Source: DASWIP01 sp036397635
GTDB taxonomy: Bacteria; Actinomycetota; AC-67
Assembly (NCBI GenBank): GCA_036397635.1
Contig: DASWIP010000057.1
Coordinates: 30,606-94,605, forward strand
DNA: 64,000 nucleotides
Reading direction: 5' to 3'
The notes beneath the pieces were generated by a model. That model had not been told where the DNA came from and searched no databases. It saw nothing but the letters and a program-made list of their open reading frames with translations. Positions 1-8,156 of this stretch are shown here, one piece after another. How positions within the stretch are numbered: position 1 is the stretch's first letter; every line of letters begins with the position of its first letter. The position numbers and the translations under genes are program-made.

Positions 1-1064
1 GCGACCTTGATGATCTTCGCGCCGTGCGGCAGGTCTCGGTCGACATCCTCGCCTCGACGCCGGTACGGATCCTGCTGGTGCTCGATCATGTCTGCGACGC
101 GCGGGAAGTGTCCGGTCTCGCGGACGATGTTGGCGCCGATCATCGCCAGCTCAGGATGAGGGATCGCGTGCTGGTCGTCTTCAGGATCGGGGATGCTGAC
201 GCGTCCGATGTCGTGCAGCAGTGCCGCATACTCGATCTCGTCGATCTGGGGTTCGGGGATCCCCAGCTCCGTGGCGATCGCGACCGAGAGCTCGGCCACG
301 CGGGTGGAGTGCCCCGGCATGGTGTAGCCGGCCATCTCGGGAACCTTCGACAGGGCTCGGATCGTCTGCAGATACGTCGTACGGATCGATGCGAATTGAC
401 GGAACGCGAACTGGGTGGCCGCAAGCGGGGCCAGGAAGAGCAGGAACGCGTAGACGTCCAGCGACGGATAGGACAGCGCGAGCAGCGCGCCGACCGACAC
501 AGCCGACAGCTGCAGCGCAGCGGTCGCCCTGACCTGGCCACGGAACTTCGGCCACCAACGGGTGTGCCCCTGCTCAGCGATACGCAGCGAGTGAAGGACC
601 GACTGCACGAGCAGGATCGTCACGAACATCGTGACCAATCCGATGGGGGAGATCCTTGTGTCGCCCGCCTCGAATCGGGGCAGATGGTCAAGGCCGGCCA
701 CCTGGGCGTACACGCCGGCTGCGAGCGCGAGCGCGATGGTGTGCGCGGCGATCTGAGGGATGCGGAGCGGTCGTCGCACGAGCGCGCGGATGCCCAGCGC
801 GAGCGTCGCGCCGAGACCGAACGCCAGCACGACCTCCAGCGAATCGTACGACCCGAGCATGACGAACCCCAGCGCGGGTGCGACGCCCAGCATGTACGGC
901 ACCTCGTTGGGCAGGGAAACCTCGAACAGTTCGCTGACCGCGATCAACAGCGTGAAGGCAAGGAACACCACCGTGGTCGGCACGCCCTGCAGTGCGGCAG
1001 CGGCGAGCAGCCCGGCCGCTACGATCGTCGTCGCGCCGTCGCTAGAGCGAAGCCGCGTGGTCAT
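1..1064 (-). CDS. Membrane HD-GYP domain protein, C-terminus cut by window edge
   Basis: The frame is open from an ATG that overlaps the end of the upstream HD-GYP gene by 23 nt, and it runs off the window. About 220 N-terminal residues are mostly hydrophobic, giving several membrane segments. An HD-type domain follows: the metal-binding motif reads LLHDIGRVSIPD, then HPELAMIGANIV, then an IEHQQDP segment where HD-GYP proteins usually carry HHE. HD-GYP domains typically hydrolyse cyclic di-GMP, but this copy diverges from the consensus HHExxDGxGYP stretch, so activity is uncertain. The overlap and similar architecture with the upstream gene suggest one operon and an ancient tandem duplication. 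Confidence 0.85.
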   Translation of the reverse strand, partial: MTTRLRSSDGATTIVAAGLLAAAALQGVPTTVVFLAFTLLIAVSELFEVSLPNEVPYMLGVAPALGFVMLGSYDSLEVVLAFGLGATLALGIRALVRRPLRIPQIAAHTIALALAAGVYAQVAGLDHLPRFEAGDTRISPIGLVTMFVTILLVQSVLHSLRIAEQGHTRWWPKFRGQVRATAALQLSAVSVGALLALSYPSLDVYAFLLFLAPLAATQFAFRQFASIRTTYLQTIRALSKVPEMAGYTMPGHSTRVAELSVAIATELGIPEPQIDEIEYAALLHDIGRVSIPDPEDDQHAIPHPELAMIGANIVRETGHFPRVADMIEHQQDPYRRRGEDVDRDLPHGAKIIKV

Positions 1065-2421
1065 CGCCGTGGTGCCTCCTCTCGTGAACCTCTGGGACCG
1101 GGACGGCGAACAGAGCCTCGGTTTCGGGATGCGGTTCCCATCCTTCCTTGGCGACCGCCCGCTCGAGCGCCTCGATCGCGGCCGGGTCGAACTGGGTCCC
1201 GACGCACCGGTGCAGCTCGGCGAAAGCGTCCTCGATATTCTTCGCCTTCCGGTAGGACCGGGTTGAGGTCATCGAGTCGAAGGCGTCGCAGACCATGATC
1301 AGCCGGGCGAGGAATGGGATCTCGTCGCCGATCAGGCCATCCGGATACCCCTTGCCGTCCATGCGTTCATGGTGGTGGCGCACGCCAACGAGCGCGTCGG
1401 AGAGAAGCTCGATCTCGCTGACGATCTCGACCCCGTGGACGGGATGGGCCTTCATGTGTTCGTACTCCTCGGGCGTGAGCTTGCCCGGCTTCTGCAGCAC
1501 CTTGTTGAGCACCACCAGCTTGCCCACGTCGTGCATGAGGGCGGCGTATCGGATCTTGCGTTGGACCTGCGGCGAGAGGCCGTAGGCGCGCGCGACCATC
1601 TCGGACAGCTCCGAGACGCGGCCGGCGTGGCCGCTGGTGTAGGGGTCCTTGGCCTCGATGGCGCTGATCAGGCTCCGAACGGTCGAGTCATAGGCGTTCT
1701 CCATGGCCACCGCGGCCTGGAACGCATGGCGCGCCACCAGCAGCGGCATCAACAGGAAGATCACGACGCCTGGCCCGGCCTGGAGATAGAGAACACCCAG
1801 CATCACGCCGAGCAGCGCGAACGCCACGTATGTGCGCCACACGGCCGCATACCCGCTGCGCCAGATCCGCCCGAAGGGCATGTTCTGGCTCATCGCCACC
1901 GCTGCGGAAACCATCGCAGTGTTCACCATGAAGCTGAGAGTGACTGCCACGGCAAGGGGCGCGATCACGCCGCGCAGCAGGTCCGTCGCATCGATGGCGC
2001 GGATGGACTCGCCGATGGACCCACCCAGCGTCTGGTAGACGACCGCGGTAGCCGAGGCCATGAAGGCGAGCTGTGCGGCGTTGAACAGGTTCCGGTGCAG
2101 CGGCTTTTCGCGCACGTCGCGGACGCTGATGGCGGCGAACACGGCGGCGATGGTGGCCTCCGCCGGGCCGGCGATGATGATCGCGGCGATCGTGAGGATG
2201 AAGGTGACCGAGTAGGTGGACCCGATGGGGACCGTGATCGGGAACTGCTCGGCGGCGAAGGCGAGGGATCCGAAGAGGACGGCGATCTTCCAGTCGATCT
2301 CGGGATCGACCAGGATGGCAAGGGCCACGGCGCCCATCCCGGCGATGATGCTGGCGGCGATATAGCGACGAAGCCGACGCGGGATGGCTCGGCCATGCGG
2401 TTTTCGCTCCACCTGCTGCAC
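1042..2421 (-). CDS. Membrane HD-GYP cyclic-di-GMP phosphodiesterase
   Basis: The 459-residue protein has about 240 N-terminal residues of alternating hydrophobic stretches, probably seven or eight membrane segments forming a sensory module. A full HD-GYP domain follows. Motifs seen are MHDVGK with the HD metal pair, HPVHG, HHHERMDGKGYPDGL with the GYP signature, and CDAFDSMTSTRSYR. All metal ligands look intact, so cleavage of cyclic di-GMP at the inner membrane face is likely. It starts with GTG; a GAGGAGAG stretch lies upstream, and a GTG four codons later is an alternative start. The shorter and more divergent HD-GYP gene downstream overlaps its end. Confidence 0.92.
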   Translation of the reverse strand: MQQVERKPHGRAIPRRLRRYIAASIIAGMGAVALAILVDPEIDWKIAVLFGSLAFAAEQFPITVPIGSTYSVTFILTIAAIIIAGPAEATIAAVFAAISVRDVREKPLHRNLFNAAQLAFMASATAVVYQTLGGSIGESIRAIDATDLLRGVIAPLAVAVTLSFMVNTAMVSAAVAMSQNMPFGRIWRSGYAAVWRTYVAFALLGVMLGVLYLQAGPGVVIFLLMPLLVARHAFQAAVAMENAYDSTVRSLISAIEAKDPYTSGHAGRVSELSEMVARAYGLSPQVQRKIRYAALMHDVGKLVVLNKVLQKPGKLTPEEYEHMKAHPVHGVEIVSEIELLSDALVGVRHHHERMDGKGYPDGLIGDEIPFLARLIMVCDAFDSMTSTRSYRKAKNIEDAFAELHRCVGTQFDPAAIEALERAVAKEGWEPHPETEALFAVPVPEVHERRHHGDDHAASL

Positions 2422-2494
2422 GCTCCGCTAGCTCTCTCCTCATAGACGCGTGGGACCGGGCGGCGCTTCTGGTTTCTTATCGGGCATTAGGCCG

Positions 2495-2569
2495 TTACCA
2501 CTTAGCCACAGCCCCGGCGGCGAGGAACGCCGACGCGACCGCTGCGAGCATCGAAAAGATGCGTTTCAT
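2495..2569 (-). CDS. Possible 24-residue hydrophobic leader peptide
   Basis: A very short frame begins ATG AAA CGC and encodes a basic N-terminus (MKRIF), an Ala-rich hydrophobic core and a final KW. It looks like a bare signal peptide. It lies 73 nt upstream of the HD-GYP start on the same strand. A GGGG run sits about 11 nt before the ATG, and a sequence able to pair with an upstream hairpin loop directly precedes it. It may be a translated leader peptide or small membrane peptide. The size is too small to prove coding. Confidence 0.4.
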   Translation of the reverse strand: MKRIFSMLAAVASAFLAAGAVAKW

Positions 2570-2570
2570 G

Positions 2571-2626
2571 GGTAGCTGCCAACCCCTTTCTCGTTCGGAT
2601 TTCTCCCGTTCCGCTACCAAGGGAGA
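2571..2626 (-). promoter_or_regulatory. Pseudoknot-capable RNA leader before the small peptide
   Basis: On the minus strand UCUCCC and GGGAGA (2621-2626 and 2602-2607) form a six-pair hairpin. Its loop holds GGUAGC (2613-2618). That loop sequence is complementary to GCUACC (2571-2576), which ends one base before the small-peptide ATG. Loop pairing would make an H-type pseudoknot covering the ribosome-binding region. I could not match it to a known riboswitch class; the 3' part weakly recalls the c-di-AMP class. Confidence 0.4.
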
Positions 2627-2851
2627 TCGATCCGCTCCGCTGGGATCAGGCAACACCGTCCCGGTCTCACGCGCCTATGAAGTTTTCAACGGGTGCTTCG
2701 CTGCTGTCGGGCTCCTGATGGTCCTCCACCGACATCAGCGGGTTGAAGCGCCCCCCACTCTCGTCGCTTGAGCACCTAGTCGTAAAGAGCCCATTAGGAC
2801 TATTTCTGCACGTACATACGACCTGCCCCTCTTGGACCAAAGGTCGGAGAG

Positions 2852-2896
2852 AAGCAGAAACCCCTGCTTAGCGGCCCGGTCGACACCCCGGGCCGC
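2852..2896 (-). terminator. Double stem-loop downstream of the bldC-like gene
   Basis: A nine-pair GC hairpin (GCGGCCCGG with CCGGGCCGC, 2871-2896) is followed on the minus strand by a six-pair AAGCAG/CTGCTT hairpin (2852-2869) and a short pyrimidine stretch. It lies about 100 nt past the bldC-like stop codon. It probably ends that transcript, though no long U tract is present. Confidence 0.45.
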
Positions 2897-2993
2897 CAAT
2901 CAGGGGGAGCCTCCCCGTTCCGTTTGTCCAGCGAGGCACGGGGGACTATGGTTTCACTCTGTTGCAGGAGTTGTCAAGAGGTGTTTCTGTTCC

Positions 2994-3212
2994 TCAGGGT
3001 GCCTGTTCGGGGAAGCTGTTGAGCAAGGTGGTGAAGCTGGAAAGGGTTCCTTTCAGTTCTTCTATCGCCGAGGCGGGGAACCGGCGGTGGCCGCCGAGGG
3101 TGGCCAGATAGGGCAACCGTCCCTCTTTGGCCCAGCGGGACACTGTCTTCGGTGAGACCTGGAGCGTCAGAGCAACCTCAGAGGTTCGCAGGTAGCGCTC
3201 TCTTCGGGGCAT
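2994..3212 (-). CDS. BldC-like MerR-type DNA-binding protein
   Basis: This 72-residue protein is a single winged helix-turn-helix: YLRTSEVALTLQVSPKTVSRWAKEGRLPYLATLGGHRRF is the MerR/BldC recognition core, including the GGHRRF wing. BldC of streptomycetes has nearly the same size and architecture and controls development by cooperative DNA binding. The ATG is chosen because AGGAAGGGA lies upstream at good spacing; a longer reading would add 46 residues unlike the family. The downstream genes are HD-GYP proteins, linking it loosely to cyclic-di-GMP signalling. Confidence 0.85.
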   Translation of the reverse strand: MPRRERYLRTSEVALTLQVSPKTVSRWAKEGRLPYLATLGGHRRFPASAIEELKGTLSSFTTLLNSFPEQAP

Positions 3213-3378
3213 GCTGGATCCCTTCCTTCCTTGAGAAACCGGCTGCTGCAACCGAGTCGTTGGGCGGCGCTGATCTGCCATCGTCCTTGGGAAGGACCCG
3301 GGCCTGCTGTATCGTCGAGCAGGCACGCTGCCGGCGGGGTGCGGGTCCACTCCGCGCGATGAAGCAGGGGGAAGGACC

Positions 3379-4050
3379 GTGGGGACGCCCGACGATCACG
3401 GGATGAACGTCGTCCCGGACGACGGCATCGACCTTGCTCAACTCGAGGCCGCGATCGCCCGCATCCAGAGCGTGACCGCTGCTCGTGTCGTCACGGATCC
3501 GGGGGGCCGGGTCGCCGAGGTTCACGTCCTTGCTCTCAGAGATCGAGGTCCCAAGCAAGTCGTGCGGGACGTCCAGAGCGTGGCGATGGCCAACTTCGGC
3601 GTCGAGATCGATTATCGGACCGTCAGCGTGGTCCAGCTCGACGAGCCCCCGACCGAGGAGGAGCCGGGCACCGGACGCTCCCCGCGCGTGATCCTGCTCC
3701 GTATGGCCGCGGAGATCACGGGACTGGCTACCGACATCAGGGTGTACGTGAGCGCCGGTGGCCGCGAGTTCGTGGGGAGCTCGCGGGGTCCGGCGTCCTC
3801 GGGGTTGCGCCTGGTGTCCCGCGCTGTGGTCGAGGCAGTGGCCCCCTTGGTTCCCGATGCCGCCCTCGACGTTGACTTCGCCGACGTCGTTCCCGCCGGT
3901 CCGTACGCCGTCGCCGTCGCGGTCCTGCGCCAGGCGAGCAGCCGCGGAGACCAGATCGTATCCGGGTCCGCGGTGGTCCGGAAAGACGCGAACGACGCGA
4001 TGGCGCGCGCGTCCCTGGCGGCGTTGAACCGCCTCATCGCGACCGGCTAG
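3379..4050 (+). CDS. Conserved hypothetical protein, two-part
   Basis: I do not recognise a named family. The 223-residue soluble protein has two alpha/beta parts: residues 10-95 (IARIQSVTAARVV ... VVRDVQSVAMANFGVEIDYRTVSVVQL) and 105-220 (VILLRMAAEITGLATDIRVYVS ...). They are joined by an acidic Pro/Glu linker. The GTG start is favoured by GGGGGAAGGA just upstream; an ATG eight codons later is an alternative. It is divergent from the bldC-like gene and convergent with the DUF5317 gene. No catalytic motif is visible. Confidence 0.75.
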   Translation: MGTPDDHGMNVVPDDGIDLAQLEAAIARIQSVTAARVVTDPGGRVAEVHVLALRDRGPKQVVRDVQSVAMANFGVEIDYRTVSVVQLDEPPTEEEPGTGRSPRVILLRMAAEITGLATDIRVYVSAGGREFVGSSRGPASSGLRLVSRAVVEAVAPLVPDAALDVDFADVVPAGPYAVAVAVLRQASSRGDQIVSGSAVVRKDANDAMARASLAALNRLIATG

Positions 4051-4139
4051 GAACGGCTTCATCCCAGAAGCGATAATCAGGGACGTTCGGTGCGAATAGG
4101 TACCGCAGAATCACGTATCTATCGGCTCTATCGGCGAAG

Positions 4140-4790
4140 TTAGCCGTCGCTCTGCGGGTAGGGGCCGCGCCTGATCCGCACGTGCGTGTCGTCTTCATGC
4201 CCGGACCGTGGGCTGTCGAGCAGCGCTTCGGTCTCGTCGGCCTCGTCGCGCAGGCTTCGGCGGCCGCGCGGACCCGCGATCAGATCCTGTAGTAGCAGGA
4301 CCAGACCGGACCACAGGACCAGGTCGCCGATGCTCGCGGCCGACGGGTTGCCCCCCAGCGGGATCCAATCGCTCAAGATCCGCAGTCGTGCATCGCCTTC
4401 CGCGTCGAGGACGTGCTTGCCGCGGATCACCAGATGGTTCAGGTCGCCGGTGTAGCCCGATCTGGCGGCGGCCTCCGCCGAGATGGGCATCCCCTGGTTG
4501 GCCGCGATCACCGCGAAGTTCATCGCGGCGCCGATCGCGATGAACGCCATACCGGCCGCGCGCACGTTGGACGCCGCCCACGCGAAGATCAGACCGAAGG
4601 ACGCGAGCACCATCACGAAGGCGACCGTCGCGAGTGCTTGCGGCAGCACCTGTCCGACGATCTGCAAGCCAAGCGCCCCGAAGATCAGGGGCATCCGGGC
4701 CATGTGCGCGCTGCGCATGTTCTCGAACGAGCCTGCACGCAGCAGGCCGAGCGCGATTCCCAGCACCAGAACGACGAGCAGAGCAAGCAT
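4140..4790 (-). CDS. DUF5317 family membrane protein
   Basis: The 216-residue integral membrane protein has about five hydrophobic segments in residues 1-115 and 150-170, then a charged cytoplasmic tail. The central stretch ANQGMPIS ... HVLDAEGDARLRILSDWIPLG ... SIGDLVLW matches the DUF5317 pattern (NxGMP, LGD/IP, SxGD). Function is unknown in the family. It starts 54 nt from the divergent enoyl-CoA hydratase gene. Confidence 0.82.
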   Translation of the reverse strand: MLALLVVLVLGIALGLLRAGSFENMRSAHMARMPLIFGALGLQIVGQVLPQALATVAFVMVLASFGLIFAWAASNVRAAGMAFIAIGAAMNFAVIAANQGMPISAEAAARSGYTGDLNHLVIRGKHVLDAEGDARLRILSDWIPLGGNPSAASIGDLVLWSGLVLLLQDLIAGPRGRRSLRDEADETEALLDSPRSGHEDDTHVRIRRGPYPQSDG

Positions 4791-4844
4791 GGGTTATCGT
4801 CTCCCCCTGCCTCATTATGGCACCAGCGACGCCGGAGGACGGCT

Positions 4845-5624
4845 GTGGGGGAGACCGTTCGCTACACGATCGACGGCCCGGTGGCGCGCGCTACCATCGA
4901 CCGTCCCGAGAAGCGCAACGCGCTCAACATCGAGGTCATGCAGGATCTCAGGGCGGCATTCGCGCGGGCACGCGCGGATGTCGCCGCGCGCGTGATCGTG
5001 CTCACCGGGGCGGGGGACAAGGCGTTCAGCGCGGGCGGAGACCTGGCCGGCTTCGTGGCGGAGCAGTCTAAGGTCGAGCAACATCTCCTGCGTGGCACGC
5101 TGGTCGATCTGTTCGAGGACATGACCCGGCTGGGCAAGCCGATCGTCGCTCGGGTCAACGGCCATGCGCTTGCCGGCGGCTTCGGCCTGATGTGCGCGTG
5201 CGACCTGATCGTTGCGTCGGAGGAGGCTTCCTTCGGCCTCCCCGAGATCAACTCGGGCCTGTGGCCGTTCATCGTCACCGCCGTGGTGCGAAGGACGATG
5301 CCGGAACGCAAGGCGCTGCAACTGATGATGACGGGCGAACGCATCGATGCCGCCGAGGCGCTGCGGTGGGGGATCGTGAACCAGATCGTCCCGGCCGAGC
5401 AGCTCGACGCCACCGTCGACGCCTTGTGCGCGACCCTGGTGGCCAAGAGTCCGCTGATCATGCGCCTCGGGAAGGACTCCTTCTACGCCAGCCGGGACAT
5501 GGGGTTCCGTGAGGCGATGGATTACCTACACGGCCAACTGGCGATCAACCTCGAAACCGAGGACGTCGTCGAGGGCGTCACCGCGTTCCTGCAGAAGCGG
5601 GCGCCCACATGGAAGGGCCGCTAG
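4845..5624 (+). CDS. Enoyl-CoA hydratase/isomerase (crotonase) family protein
   Basis: The 259-residue single-domain crotonase starts at a GTG preceded by GGAGGAC. Family landmarks are RPEKRNALN near the N-terminus, the oxyanion-hole stretch GDKAFSAGGDL (about residue 60), NGHALAGGFGL (about 105), and LPEINSGLWP with a catalytic-type Glu near 135. It probably hydrates or isomerises an acyl-CoA in beta-oxidation or side-chain degradation; the substrate cannot be named. A strong bidirectional hairpin follows. Confidence 0.9.
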   Translation: MGETVRYTIDGPVARATIDRPEKRNALNIEVMQDLRAAFARARADVAARVIVLTGAGDKAFSAGGDLAGFVAEQSKVEQHLLRGTLVDLFEDMTRLGKPIVARVNGHALAGGFGLMCACDLIVASEEASFGLPEINSGLWPFIVTAVVRRTMPERKALQLMMTGERIDAAEALRWGIVNQIVPAEQLDATVDALCATLVAKSPLIMRLGKDSFYASRDMGFREAMDYLHGQLAINLETEDVVEGVTAFLQKRAPTWKGR

Positions 5625-5654
5625 CGCTCGCGGGGAAAGGCCGCTCACGGAGAA

Positions 5655-5673
5655 GGGCCCGCAATGCGGGCCC
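5655..5673. terminator. Bidirectional terminator hairpin
   Basis: GGGCCCGC and GCGGGCCC form a perfect eight-pair stem with an AAT loop. It lies between the convergent crotonase gene and the small secreted protein gene and could end both transcripts. Confidence 0.7.
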
Positions 5674-5694
5674 CTCAACGAGATCTTCGTTCCG

Positions 5695-6009
5695 TCAGCT
5701 GTTCCTGCCGTTGCCCTTCGGCTGGCCGTAGCCCGGGTTGCCCGGCGTGCCGCCGTTGCCGCCCGGCGTCGCCGTCGAGCAGAACTCGGCAACCTTCTCC
5801 GCTGCCTGTTCGGGCGTGTCGTCCTCGGTGACGCCGGCCGCTTCCTCGAGAGCCTGGAACGGCGGGGCCTGGTGCTTGTTCGAGGACCCGTTGAAGTACG
5901 CGGTGCAGAGACCGTAGTTGTTACGACCGTTCGGGCCGGGATCGGCCAGAACCACACCGCCGCCAAGGACGGCCGCGGTTATCGAGAGCGATGCGATCAG
6001 CTTACGCAC
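5695..6009 (-). CDS. Small secreted Gly/Asn-rich protein
   Basis: The 104-residue protein begins with a clear signal peptide (VRKLIASLSITAAVLGGGVVLA) and probable cleavage after ADA-like residues near 24. The mature part contains GPNGRNNYGLCTAYF, two cysteines (about positions 34 and 81), and a C-terminal Gly/Asn/Pro-rich tail. The GTG start is preceded by GGGGG about 11 nt upstream. Function is unknown; export to the cell surface or medium is inferred from the signal. It is divergent from the carboxylase beta-chain gene. Confidence 0.75.
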   Translation of the reverse strand: MRKLIASLSITAAVLGGGVVLADPGPNGRNNYGLCTAYFNGSSNKHQAPPFQALEEAAGVTEDDTPEQAAEKVAEFCSTATPGGNGGTPGNPGYGQPKGNGRNS

Positions 6010-6213
6010 GCGGATGAACCCCCTTCTCTGTGGATCCTTTCCCCCCAGAACGAGGAGGTCCGTCGGAGGTTGCGCCCGTCTTTGCCGGGTCTCCCGGATC
6101 TCCGTGTTCGCGTCGGAATGGCATGGGGCGCGATAATCGGGGAACCACCCAGGCGGGCCCGGGAAGACATCGGAGGAGGGCCTCCGGCGAAGGGCCCCCG
6201 GAAGGGAGGCACC

Positions 6214-7851
6214 ATGGCTGATGCTGTCCCGCCGGCCGAGGAGGCCGAGCGCCCGGCCGCGCCAACGCCAACGCCAACGCTGACCTATGCCGGGCCGACC
6301 ATGCTCGAAGCGACCGAGCAGCTTGCCGTGAAGAAGGACCAGTACCGCGGCATGGGCGGGCCGGACAAGATCGCTCGTCAGCACTCGCTGGGGAAACTCA
6401 CCGTCCGCGAACGTGTCGCCCGTCTGTTCGATGCCGGCTCGTTCGTCGAGTATGGCTTGCTGGGTCATCAGCAGTCGTTGTCGCCCCAGATGCAGGGGAA
6501 ATTCACCCCAGCCGACGGGGTCGTCTGTGGGATCGGGCGGATCGACGGCCGGCACGCATGCATGATCGCCTACGACTTCACGGTCATGGCCGGTTCGATG
6601 GGCATGGTGGGTGAGCTGAAGGCCTCTCGGATGCGCGAGCGCGCGCTGCGACAACGGATCCCGCTGGTCTGGCTGATCGACTCGGCCGGCGCGCGGATCC
6701 AGGAAGCGGCCGGATCGCAGTTCGCGCGGACCGGGGACCTGTTCCGCGAGCAGGTGATCATGTCCGGCGTCGTCCCGCAGGTCGCGGCGATGATGGGGCC
6801 AGGTGCGGCCGGCACTGCCTACATCCCCGGCCTCGCCGACTTCGTTCCGATGGTCAAGGGGACCTCGTCGATGGCGCTCGGCGGCCCGCACCTGGTGAAA
6901 GCCGCCGTCGGTGAGGACGTGACCGAGCAGGAGATGGGAGGATCCCAGGTCCACTGCAAGATCTCCGGCGTTGCCGACCTCGAGGTCGAGGACGACGATG
7001 CGTGCCTCGCTGCCATCCGCGGTTACCTGTCATTCTTCCCGTCGAACAACCGCGAAGCGCCGCCCGTCACCGATGCGAGCGACCCGATCGACCGCCGCTG
7101 TGACGAGCTGTACGACATCGTGCCTGCGAATCCGCGGCAGGCCTACGACATGCGCAAGGTCATCGCGTCGATCATCGATGACGGCGGTTTCTTCCCGATG
7201 AAACCCGAGTGGGCGCGATCGATGATCACCGGGTTCGCGCGTTTCGGCGGGCGTCCGGTGGGTGTCGTGGCCAATCAGCCGATGTTCCTCGGCGGTGCCA
7301 TCGACGTGAACGCCGCGGACAAGGCCGCGCGTTTCGTTTGGCTCTGCGATGCCTTCTCGATCCCGTTGGTGTTCCTGATGGACTGCCCCGGGTTCCTGGT
7401 CGGGTCGGCGGTCGAGAAGCAAGGCATCATCCGGCACGGCTCGAAGATGCTGTACGCGGTCTCGGAGGCGACCGTGCCGAAGATCACGGTCGTCGTGCGC
7501 AAGGGATACGGGGCGGGTTACTACGTCATGAACGGCCGCGCGTACGAGGCGGACCTGATCGTCGGCTGGCCGACGGCCGAGATAAGTGTCATGGGGCCCG
7601 AGGGCGCGGTCAACATCATCGGGCGATCGATCCTCGAGAAGCTGCCTGAGGAAGAGCGCGAGGGCAAGAGGAACGAGATGATCGAGGCCGTACGCGCGAG
7701 CATCAGCCCGGAGGTCGCCGCCGGTTGGTCGTTCGTCGATGAGCTGATCGATCCGGCGGACACGCGCTCGGTGATCGCTAACGTGCTCCGGCACACCGCG
7801 ACGAAGACCATCGAGCGTCCGTGGCGCAAGCACGGGGTGCTGCCCGTCTAG
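6214..7851 (+). CDS. Acyl-CoA (propionyl-CoA type) carboxylase beta chain
   Basis: The 545-residue protein has the two crotonase-fold halves of a biotin-dependent carboxyltransferase. Recognisable segments are the N-terminal LGKLTVRERVARLFD, the acyl-CoA site stretch IDSAGARIQEAAGSQF, GPGAAGTAYIPGLADF, MGGSQVHCKISGVAD, and the C-terminal MDCPGFLVGSAVEKQGIIRHGSKMLYA and GYGAGYYVMNGRAYEADLIVGWPTAEI. It should transfer carboxyl from carboxybiotin to propionyl-CoA or a related acyl-CoA. The ATG follows GAAGGGAGGC. No biotin carboxylase gene is adjacent, so the alpha subunit must lie elsewhere. Its TAG overlaps the clpS GTG by one base. Confidence 0.93.
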   Translation: MADAVPPAEEAERPAAPTPTPTLTYAGPTMLEATEQLAVKKDQYRGMGGPDKIARQHSLGKLTVRERVARLFDAGSFVEYGLLGHQQSLSPQMQGKFTPADGVVCGIGRIDGRHACMIAYDFTVMAGSMGMVGELKASRMRERALRQRIPLVWLIDSAGARIQEAAGSQFARTGDLFREQVIMSGVVPQVAAMMGPGAAGTAYIPGLADFVPMVKGTSSMALGGPHLVKAAVGEDVTEQEMGGSQVHCKISGVADLEVEDDDACLAAIRGYLSFFPSNNREAPPVTDASDPIDRRCDELYDIVPANPRQAYDMRKVIASIIDDGGFFPMKPEWARSMITGFARFGGRPVGVVANQPMFLGGAIDVNAADKAARFVWLCDAFSIPLVFLMDCPGFLVGSAVEKQGIIRHGSKMLYAVSEATVPKITVVVRKGYGAGYYVMNGRAYEADLIVGWPTAEISVMGPEGAVNIIGRSILEKLPEEEREGKRNEMIEAVRASISPEVAAGWSFVDELIDPADTRSVIANVLRHTATKTIERPWRKHGVLPV

Positions 7852-8156
7852 TGATCCGGGCCGAGACCATCACTGCGCCGACGCGGGAGGACATCCCCGA
7901 CGTCGGGGAAGACGTCACGCCCGACCGGCCCTGGATCGTGATCGTCTGGAACGATCCCATCAACCTGATGTCCTACGTCACCTACGTCTTCCAGAAGCTG
8001 TTCGGGTATCCCCGGGAGAAGGCGCACAAGCTGATGATGCAGGTCCACGTCGACGGCCGCTCGGTTGTGTTCAACGGAACTCAGGAGCGGTGCGAGGCCT
8101 CCGTGAACGCATTGCACGAGCATGGGCTCTGGGCCACCATGCAGAAGGACCAGTGA
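7851..8156 (+). CDS. clpS: ATP-dependent Clp protease adaptor ClpS
   Basis: This 101-residue protein carries the ClpS core: WIVIVWNDPINLMSYVTYVFQKLFGYPREKAHKLMMQVHVDGRSVVFNGTQERCEASVNALHEHGLWATM. The NDP motif, MMQVH and the C-terminal helix fit the N-end-rule adaptor that delivers substrates to ClpC/ClpA-ClpP. Start is a GTG sharing its first base with the stop of the carboxylase gene. The DUF2017 gene follows with an ATGA overlap, an arrangement typical of Actinomycetota. Confidence 0.93.
   Translation: MIRAETITAPTREDIPDVGEDVTPDRPWIVIVWNDPINLMSYVTYVFQKLFGYPREKAHKLMMQVHVDGRSVVFNGTQERCEASVNALHEHGLWATMQKDQ

Larger units (their letters stand above)
2570..2993. other. 424-nt non-coding stretch between bldC-like gene and HD-GYP leader
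   Basis: I see no convincing protein gene on either strand. The stretch contains two stem-loops near the bldC-like gene (2852-2869 and 2871-2896) and the pseudoknot-capable leader at its other end. The middle part is unassigned and probably belongs to a long 5' leader of the HD-GYP transcript. Confidence 0.6.

Noticed and set aside
24..1298. Long plus-strand frame over the HD-GYP genes
   Set aside because: Its product is Arg/Asp/His-rich without domains, and the minus strand encodes two recognisable HD-GYP proteins in the same DNA. It is a high-GC shadow frame.
2495..2569. Micro-peptide as a cyclic lactone autoinducer precursor (AgrD-like)
   Set aside because: The basic hydrophobic start is similar, but it ends before the Cys/Ser-containing signal region and no AgrB protease gene is nearby.
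2571..2700. c-di-AMP (ydaO) or cyclic-di-GMP riboswitch in the HD-GYP leader
   Set aside because: Short stretches such as AUCCG and GCAGCUACCC recall the c-di-AMP class, but I could not find the full set of conserved blocks. It is left as an unclassified structured leader.
4413..4844. N-terminal extension of the enoyl-CoA hydratase
   Set aside because: The extension is antisense to the DUF5317 gene, is low-complexity, and a GTG with GGAGGAC stands at the natural crotonase start.
5509..6213. N-terminal extension of the carboxylase beta chain
   Set aside because: It would cover the terminator and the divergent secreted-protein gene; the ATG after GAAGGGAGGC gives the normal family length.
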